Assembly: GCF_003254115.1 (NCBI RefSeq)
Contig: NZ_QKZV01000005.1
Coordinates: forward strand, 233,489-297,488
Length of the DNA: 64,000 nt
Direction of reading: 5' to 3'
Source: Hydrotalea sandarakina
GTDB lineage: Bacteria > Bacteroidota > Bacteroidia > Chitinophagales > Chitinophagaceae
The position numbers were made by a program, and so were the translations under genes. Numbering within the stretch: the stretch's first letter is position 1; every line of letters starts with the position of its first letter. Shown here piece by piece: positions 42,536 to 52,876 of the stretch. The notes under the pieces are model-generated. The model ran no database searches, was not told the origin of the DNA, and worked only from the letters and a program-made list of their open reading frames with translations.

Positions 42536-44356
42536 TTAATGATGCTCGGTTTCATCTGCGCCAATTGGCTCAGTTTGAGGAATAAACTCTCTACCGTCTT
42601 TATTATAATCATAAGCCCAACGATGTACTTCAGGAATTTCGCCATCCCAGTTACCATGTCCGGGTCTAATAGGTGTAGTCCATTCCAAAGTTGTTGCACC
42701 CCAAGGATTTTTATCTTTCACTACTCTTCCTTTAAAAATTGAATAGAAGAAGTTGAAAATAAACAGTATTTGAGTGGCAAAAGTGATAATTACAACTGTA
42801 CTGATAAAGCGATTTAATTCAGCAAATTGTTTAAAGCTTTCCCAGCTGCTATAATCGTAATAACGACGGGGCATACCTGCTAAACCTTCATAGTGCATGG
42901 GCCAGAAAATTAAGTATGCACCAATTAATGTAATCCAGAAGTGAATGTAAGCCAATGTATTATTCATATAACGGCCATACATTTTCGGGAACCAGTGATA
43001 AATACCGGCAAACATACCAAACATTGAGGCCACACCCATTACCAAGTGGAAGTGAGCAATTACAAAATAGGTATCATGTAGATGAATATCAATGGCTGAA
43101 TTACCAACCCAAATACCGGTTAAACCACCTGAAATAAATAAGCTTACAAAACCAATGGTAAATAACATACCCGGTGTAAAGCGAATATTACCGCGCCACA
43201 AAGTTGTTAGCCAGTTAAATACTTTAATGGAAGATGGAACAGCGATTAATAATGTAAGTAATACGAAAACAGAACCTACAAATGGATTCATTCCGGATAC
43301 GAACATATGGTGTGCCCATACCATGAAAGAAAGAATACAAATGGCAAATAAAGAACCAATCATAGCCATGTAACCAAAAATTGGTTTTCTTGAATTTACC
43401 GACATGATTTCTGAAGCCATACCCATGGCAGGCAATAATACTATATATACCTCAGGGTGACCTAAGAACCAGAATAAGTGTTGGTATAGAATAGCTGTAC
43501 CGCCTTCATTTGGTAAGGCACCTACACCATTTATATAAATATCGGACAAGTAGAAACTGGTACCGAAATTTCTATCAAATATTAATAAGATGAAGCCTGA
43601 GAATAATACAGGGAAAGAAAGAATACCGATAACGGCTGTAAAGAATAAAGCCCAAATACTTAAAGGAAGACGTGTCATACTCATTCCTTTAGTACGCATG
43701 TTTAATACAGTTGCAACATAGTTCAAACCACCCATTAAAGAAGAAACCACAAATAAAATCATGGCAATTAACCATAAATCCATTCCGGTTTTTGAACCAG
43801 GTGAAGCATCGCGAACGGCGCTTAAAGGTGCATAAGCAACCCAACCACCGCTGAATGGACCGGTTTGAACAAATAAAGAAGAAAGCATAACCAAACCACC
43901 GGCAGCAAAAAACCAGTAGGAAAGCATGTTCATAAAAGGTGAAGCCATGTCACGGGCACCAATTTGCAAAGGAATTAAGAAATTGGCGAAGGTTCCGCTT
44001 AATCCGGCAGTAAGTACGAAGAAGATCATTACTGTACCGTGAATGGTAACCAATGCGTAATATGCTTGGGGGGTAATACGACCATCATCCACCCAAAATT
44101 TACCTAACACATCTTGCAACCAATAAAAATGAGCATCGGGATATCCCAATTGTAAACGGAACAACACGCTCATCAAACCACCAATAAATGCCCAAACAAT
44201 ACCGGTTATCAGGAATTGCTTTGAAATCATTTTATGGTCGGTACTAAATACATATTTGGTTAAAAATGACTGATGGTGTTCATGGTGTTCATGATGTTCA
44301 TGTGCCAATTCAGTCGTTAGTCCGGCACCTGCCCCCAATGCAATTTCGTTACTCAT
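42536..44356 (-). CDS. coxA: Cytochrome c oxidase subunit I
   Basis: Catalytic subunit of the aa3-type heme-copper oxidase. 606 residues with about twelve helices. CuB/heme ligands: LFWFLGHPEVYI (with the Tyr-His cross-link pair), VWAHHMFVSGMNP, and HDTYFVIAHFHLVMG for heme a3 and heme a; the first heme a His is in HGTVMIFFVL. The N terminus has an unusual His-Glu-His run (EHHEHHEHHQSF, about residues 20-31). Follows coxB. Confidence 0.97.
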   Translation of the reverse strand: MSNEIALGAGAGLTTELAHEHHEHHEHHQSFLTKYVFSTDHKMISKQFLITGIVWAFIGGLMSVLFRLQLGYPDAHFYWLQDVLGKFWVDDGRITPQAYYALVTIHGTVMIFFVLTAGLSGTFANFLIPLQIGARDMASPFMNMLSYWFFAAGGLVMLSSLFVQTGPFSGGWVAYAPLSAVRDASPGSKTGMDLWLIAMILFVVSSLMGGLNYVATVLNMRTKGMSMTRLPLSIWALFFTAVIGILSFPVLFSGFILLIFDRNFGTSFYLSDIYINGVGALPNEGGTAILYQHLFWFLGHPEVYIVLLPAMGMASEIMSVNSRKPIFGYMAMIGSLFAICILSFMVWAHHMFVSGMNPFVGSVFVLLTLLIAVPSSIKVFNWLTTLWRGNIRFTPGMLFTIGFVSLFISGGLTGIWVGNSAIDIHLHDTYFVIAHFHLVMGVASMFGMFAGIYHWFPKMYGRYMNNTLAYIHFWITLIGAYLIFWPMHYEGLAGMPRRYYDYSSWESFKQFAELNRFISTVVIITFATQILFIFNFFYSIFKGRVVKDKNPWGATTLEWTTPIRPGHGNWDGEIPEVHRWAYDYNKDGREFIPQTEPIGADETEHH

Positions 44357-44418
44357 AACGTTATAATTTTAAAAGTTCTTCTTTAACAACAAATCAAACA
44401 GTTCGGTTTTTAAAATAG

Positions 44419-45522
44419 TTAATTTTTAGCTACCGTATTATTTAACAATTTTGTGGCTGCCATTGTTGGTTGTTTAGCCGTGCTGTCTGTAGCTTTTTTA
44501 TTATCCGGGTCTTTATCGGGGAACGCTACATAATAAGCAGGCTTTTGTTTAGCCATCCAAATATCAAATTCTTCTTGTGTAACTACTTTTATAATCCCTT
44601 TCATTGAATAGTGGCCATTACCGCATAATTGGTCACAGGCAATTTCATAATCAAAATTGGGATTATTGGTTATTTTACGCATTTCTTCGGTAGTAAATTT
44701 AGGTGTTAACCACATGGTAGTAGGAATACCGGGAACAGCATCCATTTTTAGGCGAAACTGAGGTAAGCCAACATCGTGAATAACATCTCTTGATCCAATG
44801 ATGAATTTAACGGGTTTATCTTTTACCAAATAAAGTGTTTGCTCCATTACTATATCATCATGTGTAGCAGGATCATCTTTTAAATTATAAGTGGTATCAT
44901 TTTTCCAAACCAACCCTAATGAATTGGTTGCCGGATCAATTTCTTTGTAGTATTTCTTTCCTAAAATTCCATCAGCGCCGGGATATCTGAATATCCAGCC
45001 AAATTGTTTACCGGTAATTTCAACCTGCATTGCATTTTTGGGAGCATCACCTGTAAAATAAAACCAATCGCGCAATCCAATAATGATAAGAATAGTTAAA
45101 ACGATGGCAGGTACTGCTGTCCAAATAAATTCTAATTTACTATTGTGCGGAAAGAAATAAGATTTATTGTTTTCTTTTTCCTGATAGCGGAAAGAGAACC
45201 AGAATAACAATATTTGTGTTGCCAAAAATACAGCACCTGTTATAATGAGGGTAATCCATAAAATTGAATCTACCTTTTCACCCTGAACACTGGCTGAAGG
45301 ATGAACAAGTAATGTTTTTTTGAACAATAACTCATTACACCAGTATAAACCTATAAGGCCTAACACTAAAAAGGCTATCATGAAAAAGCCGTTTATCTTA
45401 TTGGCTTGTTTCCTAGTTTCCTTTTCACCTTTTAATACACCAACATATTCGCTGGCTTTGGCAATTTGAAAAATTACCAAGAAAAACAACACAATTACTG
45501 CTATCGTTAAAAACATAGTCAT
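44419..45522 (-). CDS. coxB: Cytochrome c oxidase subunit II
   Basis: Carries the CuA site that takes electrons from cytochrome c. 367 residues: N-terminal membrane helix, two further helices (about 45-65, 85-110), then the cupredoxin domain. CuA ligands are visible in IHDVGLPQFRLKM (His) and in EIACDQLCGNGHYSM (C-x3-C-x3-H-x2-M). There is a roughly 45-residue linker after the first helix and a C-terminal tail of about 40 residues. No C-terminal heme c (CxxCH) is present, so it is not the caa3 fusion form. Confidence 0.95.
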   Translation of the reverse strand: MTMFLTIAVIVLFFLVIFQIAKASEYVGVLKGEKETRKQANKINGFFMIAFLVLGLIGLYWCNELLFKKTLLVHPSASVQGEKVDSILWITLIITGAVFLATQILLFWFSFRYQEKENNKSYFFPHNSKLEFIWTAVPAIVLTILIIIGLRDWFYFTGDAPKNAMQVEITGKQFGWIFRYPGADGILGKKYYKEIDPATNSLGLVWKNDTTYNLKDDPATHDDIVMEQTLYLVKDKPVKFIIGSRDVIHDVGLPQFRLKMDAVPGIPTTMWLTPKFTTEEMRKITNNPNFDYEIACDQLCGNGHYSMKGIIKVVTQEEFDIWMAKQKPAYYVAFPDKDPDNKKATDSTAKQPTMAATKLLNNTVAKN

Positions 45523-45570
45523 AACACTACAATTAAAATTTCATTCAATTTCAAAAAACAAAGTTCAATT

Positions 45571-46809
45571 TTATGTATGGTGCACAATACTTTCTTTTAA
45601 GAAAGGATTGTATTTGGCTATTAATGGTTTTGATGCCAATGCTCTTCCAACAAAATGTATCATTAAACCAACGAATAAAGCCAAAATTCCAAAATCGAAC
45701 CAACTTAAAGTAACATGGTCTTTTGCTACGCTTGGCATTACCATTTGGTAAAAATCTATCCAGTGGCCAAAAAGAATTAATACAGCCATGAATGTCATTA
45801 ATGTATAATTTCTTTTTGAAGAACGCTTCATCAAAATTAAAAGCGGGCAAACAAAGTTGATAATTATGTTTAAGAAAAAGATGCCTTTATAGGGGCCTTG
45901 TACTCTACCTTTAAAATATATGGTTTCTTCCGGTTGGTTTGAGTACCATATTAACATGTATTGTGAGAACCACAAATAGGTCCAGAAAATTGAGAAGGCG
46001 AAAATGAATTTTCCTAAATCATGTAAATGTTCTTGGTTGGTATATTCCAAATAGCCTTTATTCTTCAAATAAATAACCCAAAGTGTAATTAATGCCACAC
46101 CTGCAACAAAACTGCTGGCAAACACATACCAACTGTACATGGTGCTATACCAATGTGCATCTAAACTCATTAACCATAACCAAGGCAAAGTTGAACCAAT
46201 GGTTAATGCAAACCATACTATAAATAAACTTGCTGTTACCGTATTTTTCCATAAATAAGCACTGCCGGTATTGAAATCCATAGGCTCTGCATCTGCTTGG
46301 CTGCTTATTTTACGCATTCTCCAACCTAATAAGCTCCAAAATCCTACTGCTAAAATTGACCAAATAACAAAGAATTTTACATTTAAGAAGCCTGATTTAC
46401 CTTTTAAAACCTCATCGGCAGCCACTTGCTTACTATCTAACCAATGATAAATTTCATGATTACCGGTGGCAATAACGTAAAATAAAATAACGAGTGTAAT
46501 AATACCAAATATGGGTACTAATGTGGAAATGGCTTCTGCAACGCGTCTAAAGGTCATTTGCCAACCACCCATTGCTAAGGTTGTTGCACAAATAAAAAAC
46601 ATGGAAGCATTACAAACCAATGTCCAAAATATGGTATTATACATTAAAGTACCTAAGAATACAGCTTTCTCTTCGTTTGTTCCCATTCCTTTTGTAAACA
46701 ATCCGATAATAAAGGCCAAAATCCCAATAATTATTAAGGCTAATGACCATTTTTTCATGCCTGAAGGAATTTCGAATTGTTCTTTAAAATCTAATGTGTG
46801 TTCTGCCAT
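45571..46809 (-). CDS. actF: Alternative complex III, subunit ActF (quinone-binding, membrane)
   Basis: 412 residues with about ten membrane helices, homologous to the C-terminal half of the ActC/NrfD-like fold. Part of the quinol:cytochrome c oxidoreductase (ACIII). Motifs: LAMGGWQMTFRRVAEAISTLVPIFGI near residue 83 and LTIGSTLPWLWLMSLDAHWYSTMYSWYVFASSF near residue 205. Identified by position and helix pattern; the actA-F order is complete here. Confidence 0.88.
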   Translation of the reverse strand: MAEHTLDFKEQFEIPSGMKKWSLALIIIGILAFIIGLFTKGMGTNEEKAVFLGTLMYNTIFWTLVCNASMFFICATTLAMGGWQMTFRRVAEAISTLVPIFGIITLVILFYVIATGNHEIYHWLDSKQVAADEVLKGKSGFLNVKFFVIWSILAVGFWSLLGWRMRKISSQADAEPMDFNTGSAYLWKNTVTASLFIVWFALTIGSTLPWLWLMSLDAHWYSTMYSWYVFASSFVAGVALITLWVIYLKNKGYLEYTNQEHLHDLGKFIFAFSIFWTYLWFSQYMLIWYSNQPEETIYFKGRVQGPYKGIFFLNIIINFVCPLLILMKRSSKRNYTLMTFMAVLILFGHWIDFYQMVMPSVAKDHVTLSWFDFGILALFVGLMIHFVGRALASKPLIAKYNPFLKESIVHHT

Positions 46810-46854
46810 GGTAATTCATTTATAGTTAGTTAGATGCAGTATTTGTTATTGCAA

Positions 46855-47478
46855 TTATTTGCTAGCCGTTGCGCTTGCACTATTAGCTTTTGCTTCAGCT
46901 TGTTTCATTTTAATATAACGAATAATTTCCCAACGCTGTTGTCTGCTTAATTGTGAAGCATAACTTCCCATTAAGTTTTTACCGTATTCCACTGAATAAA
47001 ACATTTGGCCTTCAGGCATTGCTTCATATTTAGCATCGCCTACCAACTGAGCCGGTTTAGCAGGATATGGTCCTTCGCCACCTTTATACAATGGTCCATT
47101 ACCGTCTAATTTAGGACCATGACAAATGGCACAATTAATTAAGAATAAGCGCTCTGCTTCAACATATTGCTGTTGGGTTAAGCTGTCAATAGGGCTTTTA
47201 ATTTGTTTGGAAGCTACATAATTGGCAGTGTCACCCGGCGCATCTTTAGCCAATGGGAAAGGCATATCTTCTCCACGGAAAATGGTTCCCGGCACCGGTT
47301 TTTCATTATAGAAAATCCCCTCTTTGGTTAAATTACTATGATCGGAATAGGTTTGATAGGCACGGCTATAAAACATATCGGGCATGTAAATGCGATTAGG
47401 CTTACGCTTAATATCGCTACAACTAATTAACACGGCGGTTGTAGCAAACAAAACGACTAAAATGGATAGTTTTTTCAT
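46855..47478 (-). CDS. actE: Alternative complex III, subunit ActE (mono-heme cytochrome c lipoprotein)
   Basis: 207 residues: lipoprotein signal (VLISC, about residue 20), then a small cytochrome c domain with C-A-I-C-H near residue 117 and its Met ligand probably in GQMFYSVEYGKNLMGSYASQL. It likely relays electrons from ActA/ActB to the oxidase. Gene order and spacing (23 nt from actD, 45 from actF) fit ACIII. Confidence 0.9.
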   Translation of the reverse strand: MKKLSILVVLFATTAVLISCSDIKRKPNRIYMPDMFYSRAYQTYSDHSNLTKEGIFYNEKPVPGTIFRGEDMPFPLAKDAPGDTANYVASKQIKSPIDSLTQQQYVEAERLFLINCAICHGPKLDGNGPLYKGGEGPYPAKPAQLVGDAKYEAMPEGQMFYSVEYGKNLMGSYASQLSRQQRWEIIRYIKMKQAEAKANSASATASK

Positions 47479-47501
47479 TGTAAATCAGTTCAATAATTAT
47501 T

Positions 47502-48092
47502 TTAAGCAGCAACTATTTCTTTTTCTAAGGTTTTTTCGTCGTCTTTATCATAACGACCCCACCACCAGCCTTCTTCAGCAATTTGTTCATTTACCTCAAT
47601 GGCGCCATTACTTGATAAAAACCCTTTTAAATCTTCAACATTGGTTTTATCGGTACATTCAATTACCATCACAAATAAATCGTCAGTGGCACGTGGGTGA
47701 AAATGATGTTTTTTTACAAAAGGTGCCAGTTGGCATAAATAACAGAAGGTATATACCATGCCTACCGCTGCAAATAATACGGTTAACTCAAAAGTAATGG
47801 GTATCCAAGCCGGTAAAGCGAAATGGGGTTTACCACCAATATTTAAAGGCCAATCGTAGGTCAAAATCCAGCTAATTCCACCCAATGCAGTAGCAGTTCC
47901 GGTAATGCCGTAAATAAACCCTGCAGTGTGCAAACTGGTTTCTCTCAATCCTAATGCATGATCTAAACCATGTACCGGAAAAGGCGTATATACATCTCTG
48001 ATTTTATAGCCTGCTGTACGTACTTTTTTTACAGCCGGAAATAAAACTTCCTCATTATCGAAACAGCCTACAACAAATTTCTTTTTAGCCAT
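47502..48092 (-). CDS. actD: Alternative complex III, subunit ActD (DUF3341)
   Basis: 196 residues with a soluble N-terminal domain (VGCFDNEEVLFPAVKKVR...) and two membrane helices (about 65-85 and 100-125). The sequence DVYTPFPVHGLDHALGLRETSL (about residues 33-55) is typical of DUF3341 proteins, which are ACIII subunits. It is placed between actC and actE. The role appears structural. Confidence 0.9.
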   Translation of the reverse strand: MAKKKFVVGCFDNEEVLFPAVKKVRTAGYKIRDVYTPFPVHGLDHALGLRETSLHTAGFIYGITGTATALGGISWILTYDWPLNIGGKPHFALPAWIPITFELTVLFAAVGMVYTFCYLCQLAPFVKKHHFHPRATDDLFVMVIECTDKTNVEDLKGFLSSNGAIEVNEQIAEEGWWWGRYDKDDEKTLEKEIVAA

Positions 48093-48140
48093 ATAATTAA
48101 TTTAGGTCGTCAATTAATTTTCTTTCTGCAATTCATGCAA

Positions 48141-49580
48141 TTAATGTGCATATTCGTGTGCAAACTCTTCAACAGGTTCACGCTCAAGTGCTCCCATTTC
48201 ATTCTTATAACTTTCGCCGGTAGTTTTCAACACATATTTAATTTCATGTACGGCAATAACCGGTGCATATTTACTGAATAAGAAGAAGCAGGTGAAGAAC
48301 AAGCCAAATGTTCCTAAGTAGAAACCTATTTCCCAAATAGTCGGGCTATAGTAAACAGACCATGATGATGGTAAATAGTCTCTGTAAATAGAAGTAACAA
48401 TAATTACAAAGCGCTCAAACCACATACCTACGTTTACTAAAACTGAAATAAAGAAGGTAATAAACAGATTTCTTCTTGCTTTGCGCAACCAGAAAATTTG
48501 TGGGGTTAACACGTTACAAGTCATCATACCCCAGTAGCTCCAACCATAAGGGCTGAATAAGTTGGCACGGCTATACCAGAATGTATATCCTTCATATTTG
48601 CTTTGGCTATACCAACCCATAAACAACTCGGTTAAGTAAGCTACCCCTACAATTGAACCGGTGAGCACAATAATTTTATTCATGGCTTCAATGTGGCCAA
48701 TGGTAATATAATCTTCTAAATGATATACTTTTCTAACCACCAACAATAATGACTGTGTCATTGCGAAACCTGAGAACACCGCACCGGCAACGAAGTAAGG
48801 TGGGAAGATGGTGGTATGCCAACCGGGAATAACAGAAGTAGCGAAGTCGGTAGATACGATGGTGTGTACGGAAAGTACCAATGGGGTTGCTAAACCGGCT
48901 AATACCAATGAAAGTGATTCAATTCTTTGCCAGTGTTTAGTTGAACCTGTCCATCCGAAAGCAGCAATACCATATAATAGTTTACGTAATTTGGTCTTTG
49001 CTCTGTCGCGTACAGTTGCCATATCGGGAATTAAACCGCTGTACCAGAACAATACAGAAACGGTAAAGTAAGTTGAAATCGCAAACACGTCCCACAACAA
49101 TGGTGAGTTAAAGTTTACCCATACCGGCCCTCTTGTGTTGGGGTAAGGCATAATGAAGAATGCTAACCAAACACGACCCATGTGGAAGATGGGGAATTGA
49201 CCTGCACACATTACCGCAAAAATGGTCATGGCTTCCGCAGCACGGTTTACACCTGTACGCCAACCTTGACGGAATAGCAATAAGATAGCAGAAATCAATG
49301 TTCCGGCGTGACCAATACCTACCCACCAAACGAAGTTGGTAATATCCCAACCCCATCCAACGGTTTTATTTAGGTTCCATTGGCCAATACCATAGGTAAC
49401 ATCTCGGTAAACACTATATACGCCAAAAAGCAATAATGCTACGGCAATATAAAATCCTACATACCAAAGCTTACCCGGTTTCGCTTCTATTGGGCGAATA
49501 ATTTCTTCCGTAACATCATGGTAGGTTTTCCTGCCATTTACTAACGGCTCTCTTAACTGTGATTCGTACTTTAAATGCAT
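48141..49580 (-). CDS. actC: Alternative complex III, subunit ActC (NrfD/PsrC-like)
   Basis: 479 residues with about ten helices. The NrfD/PsrC pattern GIGHAGTLISAILLLFRQGWRTGVNRAAEAMTIF (near residues 90-120) and FHMGRVWLAFFIMPYPNTRGPVWVNFNSPLLWDV are the characteristic quinol-side segments. ActC likely holds the quinol oxidation site and couples to proton movement. Starts at ATG 49580, 87 nt after actB. Confidence 0.93.
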   Translation of the reverse strand: MHLKYESQLREPLVNGRKTYHDVTEEIIRPIEAKPGKLWYVGFYIAVALLLFGVYSVYRDVTYGIGQWNLNKTVGWGWDITNFVWWVGIGHAGTLISAILLLFRQGWRTGVNRAAEAMTIFAVMCAGQFPIFHMGRVWLAFFIMPYPNTRGPVWVNFNSPLLWDVFAISTYFTVSVLFWYSGLIPDMATVRDRAKTKLRKLLYGIAAFGWTGSTKHWQRIESLSLVLAGLATPLVLSVHTIVSTDFATSVIPGWHTTIFPPYFVAGAVFSGFAMTQSLLLVVRKVYHLEDYITIGHIEAMNKIIVLTGSIVGVAYLTELFMGWYSQSKYEGYTFWYSRANLFSPYGWSYWGMMTCNVLTPQIFWLRKARRNLFITFFISVLVNVGMWFERFVIIVTSIYRDYLPSSWSVYYSPTIWEIGFYLGTFGLFFTCFFLFSKYAPVIAVHEIKYVLKTTGESYKNEMGALEREPVEEFAHEYAH

Positions 49581-49666
49581 TGCTTCTTACTGTTTTGTGT
49601 TTCTTATTGGTTTAAGAAACTGTGTTTACATTTTCAAAGTATACTTCTCTTTCTGCTGAATATATT

Positions 49667-52600
49667 TTATCCTTCTGCTTTTTCTGCTACCTCATCTACA
49701 TTACGAACTTTTGCCAAGTAAGTAACATTGGGTAACACGTGCAGCTGCTCTAATGACTTAAATAATCTTAATTCATTTTCCTTACGAGTAATAGTAATGG
49801 CACTGTGTGAATCGTTTACATTACCGAAAACTATGGCATCGGTAGGACAAGCTTGCTGACAAGCAGTTTTTACATCCCATTTATTGTCTTCACCGCTAAT
49901 TAATGGACGACTTTCTTTCTTAGCTTTTAGCTTACCTTCCTGTAAACGTTGTACGCAGAATGAACATTTTTCCATTACACCGCGAGAACGTACAGTAACA
50001 TCCGGATTTAACACCATACGGGTTAAACCGTCATTCATCATTAATACTACATCGTTTACAATGCCTCTTTGGTTATCCGGGAAGCTATCGGCGCCGGTAT
50101 AATCAGCCCAGTTAAAGCGACGTACTTTATAAGGACAGTTGTTAGCACAATAACGAGTACCAATGCAACGGTTATAAGCCATTTGGTTTAATCCTTCGCT
50201 GCTGTGGTTAGTAGCACCTACCGGACAAACGTTTTCACAAGGTGCATTGTCGCACTGTTGACACATCATGGGTTGGAATACCACTTTTGGATTGTCAGGA
50301 TTACCACTATAGTAACGGTCAATCCTTAACCAGTGCATATCATGGAAACGTAATACTTCAGGCTTACCTACAACCGGTACATTGTTTTCAGCATGGCAAG
50401 CAATAACGCAGGCACCACAACCGGTACAAGCATTAAGGTCTATATTCATGCCCCAGTGAATACCGGGTTTATCATAATAGGGATAAATAGTACCCTCTTT
50501 TTCAAAATTTTTCAAACCACCAAAAGGAGCCAATTCTTTTTGACGGTCATTTCTAATTTCTTCAGGATCTTTTTTAAACTCTTTTAAAGTCAGCTCCTTC
50601 ATTACCTCTGTACGTGTGCCTTGCGGTGTTGTGTACACATTGTGTGTTTGCATTAATGCAACCGGATAGGTGGCACCTGTTTTTTCAACAGTAGCGTCTG
50701 TGGCCACAAAACTTAAAGTAGCACCGCTCATGCTGGCTAATGGGAATACATTTTGACCAACACCGTCTGCTGCTTTACCTATTTCTTTGGTACGACCATA
50801 TCCTAAAGCTATACCTACTGTATCAGGATGAACACCCGGAATAATTAATACAGGTAAGGAGTAGGATTTACCGTTGGCAGTAACTTTTACAACAGGCTTA
50901 GCAGGTGTAACTTCGTAATTATCCGCTTCACGTGCAATATTTAAATCAATACCTAATAAGGTTTTTGCCATTGCAGGCGAAATCATAATATAGTTATCCC
51001 AAGTAGCACGGGTAACAGGGTCTGGCATTTCTTGCAACCAAGGGTTAGAAGCTGTTTGGCCTGCACCCATACTCACTTTTTGATACAATACCACTTCAAC
51101 CTTTCCACCTTTTTTGTAGGCAGCAATAGCAGCTAAAGCACCATTAACGGCACCACTGTTAAATGCTGCACCTATTGGGGTTGGCACGGTTGCGGGGTTT
51201 AATACACCATCTTGAATGGCTTTATCCCATCCGGTTTCTCCACCTGCTTTAGCAGTCCAAAAAGTTTTTAAATAACCTAAGTAATCTGTAGATGCTCCAC
51301 TCCATTTCAATAAGCTATCTTGCCATTGGCGAGTTTTGAATAATGGATATATTGTGGGTTGCATTAATGAATAATAACCTGTTTTAGGTTCTGCATCACC
51401 CCAACTTTCTAAGAAATGGTGGTTAGGAATAACATATTTACACAGTTGCGTAGTTTCATCATTTTTGGGATTGAATGAAACCGCAAATTTTAATTTTTTC
51501 ATTCCGGCAACAAAGCGGGCACTATCAAACCAAGTGTAAGCAGGATTTGCACCTACTATTAATAATGCACCAACGTTTCCGGCATTCATATCTTCTACCA
51601 AACGGGCAAAATCGGTATCAATTCCTTGGTAGGTATTATAAGTGCTTGACCAGTCAATAGTTTTACCGCCTGACTGTAAAGCCTCATTGATGGCATTTAC
51701 AATAATTTGAACATTTACATCATTGCTGCCGCTTACAACCAACGCATTGCCTTTATTGGCCACTAAATCTGCAGCGGCTTTTTTCACTCCTTCTTTTAAT
51801 GCAGCATCGCTTAAATTAATGGCTTGGCCATTGATGGCGTTTAATAATGCAACAGCTACAGCACCGGTTTCAGATGGACGGTGTAAATACCTTTCATCTG
51901 CATTTGACCCTGTTAAGCTGGCAATACTTTCAAATTGATAGTGCTTGCTTAAAGTAGGTGCTTTTTCATTAATTTTTCTGTTCTTAGCATATTGCTTAGC
52001 AAATTCAATGGGGCTTAGCCATGTGCCCAAGAAATCGGCACCAAGGCTTACAATTACTTTTGCATTATCGAATTTATAAGAAGGAATAGCTCTTTTACCA
52101 TAAGTAGCTTCATTAGCCAATAACATACCGCTGTATGAAATAGCATCATAAGTTACCTGGCGTGAGCCCGGATGCTTGGCAATGAACTGGTTAATTACAT
52201 CTTTAGATGAGGGCGATGCAATAGAAGTAGTTAAAATAACAATAGGTGCATTGCCTAATCCATTAATGGCTTTGGAAATTTCAGCATCAATATTTTCAAA
52301 AGTGGTTTCCTTGCCATCTATGGTTGGGAAACGTAAACGAGCTGTATCATATAAGTCTAATACAGAAGATTGAACACGAGCAGAAGTACCACCTTGTGTA
52401 ATAGGGCTTAATTCGTTCCCTTCTAATTTAATGGGGCGGCCATCTCTAACTTTAGCCAAAACGCTTACTGCCTCTCCATCTTGAATATATGTAGTAGCGT
52501 AATAATTGGCCACGCCCGGAATAATATCTTCGGGTTTATTCGCAAAAGGAATAATTTTACGAACCGGCACTTCACAACTGGCTGCAACCATGGCAGCAGC

Positions 52601-52774
52601 GGTACTAAAACCTAAATATTTTAAAAAATCTCTACGGGGAGTGGCAGCACTAAACAAACCCTTATCATCTTCCCACACGGGTAAATCTTCCTTAAACTCA
52701 TCTTTTGCTGATTCCTGATAACCTTCAGAATTTGTCAACTCTCCAAAACTTTGCCAGTGTTTTTTTTGCTCCAT
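49667..52774 (-). CDS. actB: Alternative complex III, subunit ActB (fused molybdopterin-oxidoreductase-like and Fe-S domains)
   Basis: About 1035 residues from ATG 52774 (an upstream ATG at 52813 gives no sensible extra sequence). A Tat-like T-P-R-R-D-F-L-K-Y-L motif lies at about residues 45-54 rather than at the very N terminus. A molybdopterin-oxidoreductase-like domain follows; in ACIII this domain binds no cofactor. The C-terminal third has four Cys clusters: ACTGCGACVIACH, CQQCDNAPCENVCP, RYCANNCPYKVRR and CSFCVQRLQEG...ACQQACPTDA, holding Fe-S clusters that pass electrons from quinol. Confidence 0.95.
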   Translation of the reverse strand: MEQKKHWQSFGELTNSEGYQESAKDEFKEDLPVWEDDKGLFSAATPRRDFLKYLGFSTAAAMVAASCEVPVRKIIPFANKPEDIIPGVANYYATTYIQDGEAVSVLAKVRDGRPIKLEGNELSPITQGGTSARVQSSVLDLYDTARLRFPTIDGKETTFENIDAEISKAINGLGNAPIVILTTSIASPSSKDVINQFIAKHPGSRQVTYDAISYSGMLLANEATYGKRAIPSYKFDNAKVIVSLGADFLGTWLSPIEFAKQYAKNRKINEKAPTLSKHYQFESIASLTGSNADERYLHRPSETGAVAVALLNAINGQAINLSDAALKEGVKKAAADLVANKGNALVVSGSNDVNVQIIVNAINEALQSGGKTIDWSSTYNTYQGIDTDFARLVEDMNAGNVGALLIVGANPAYTWFDSARFVAGMKKLKFAVSFNPKNDETTQLCKYVIPNHHFLESWGDAEPKTGYYSLMQPTIYPLFKTRQWQDSLLKWSGASTDYLGYLKTFWTAKAGGETGWDKAIQDGVLNPATVPTPIGAAFNSGAVNGALAAIAAYKKGGKVEVVLYQKVSMGAGQTASNPWLQEMPDPVTRATWDNYIMISPAMAKTLLGIDLNIAREADNYEVTPAKPVVKVTANGKSYSLPVLIIPGVHPDTVGIALGYGRTKEIGKAADGVGQNVFPLASMSGATLSFVATDATVEKTGATYPVALMQTHNVYTTPQGTRTEVMKELTLKEFKKDPEEIRNDRQKELAPFGGLKNFEKEGTIYPYYDKPGIHWGMNIDLNACTGCGACVIACHAENNVPVVGKPEVLRFHDMHWLRIDRYYSGNPDNPKVVFQPMMCQQCDNAPCENVCPVGATNHSSEGLNQMAYNRCIGTRYCANNCPYKVRRFNWADYTGADSFPDNQRGIVNDVVLMMNDGLTRMVLNPDVTVRSRGVMEKCSFCVQRLQEGKLKAKKESRPLISGEDNKWDVKTACQQACPTDAIVFGNVNDSHSAITITRKENELRLFKSLEQLHVLPNVTYLAKVRNVDEVAEKAEG

Positions 52775-52876
52775 AATTTGTTTTGTTAGGTGTAAAATAG
52801 CCGATATCGGCACTCTACATTTTATCGTTGATGCGGTTAATGTTTCCTTTAATTTGCTTTATGCCAATAAAACTTA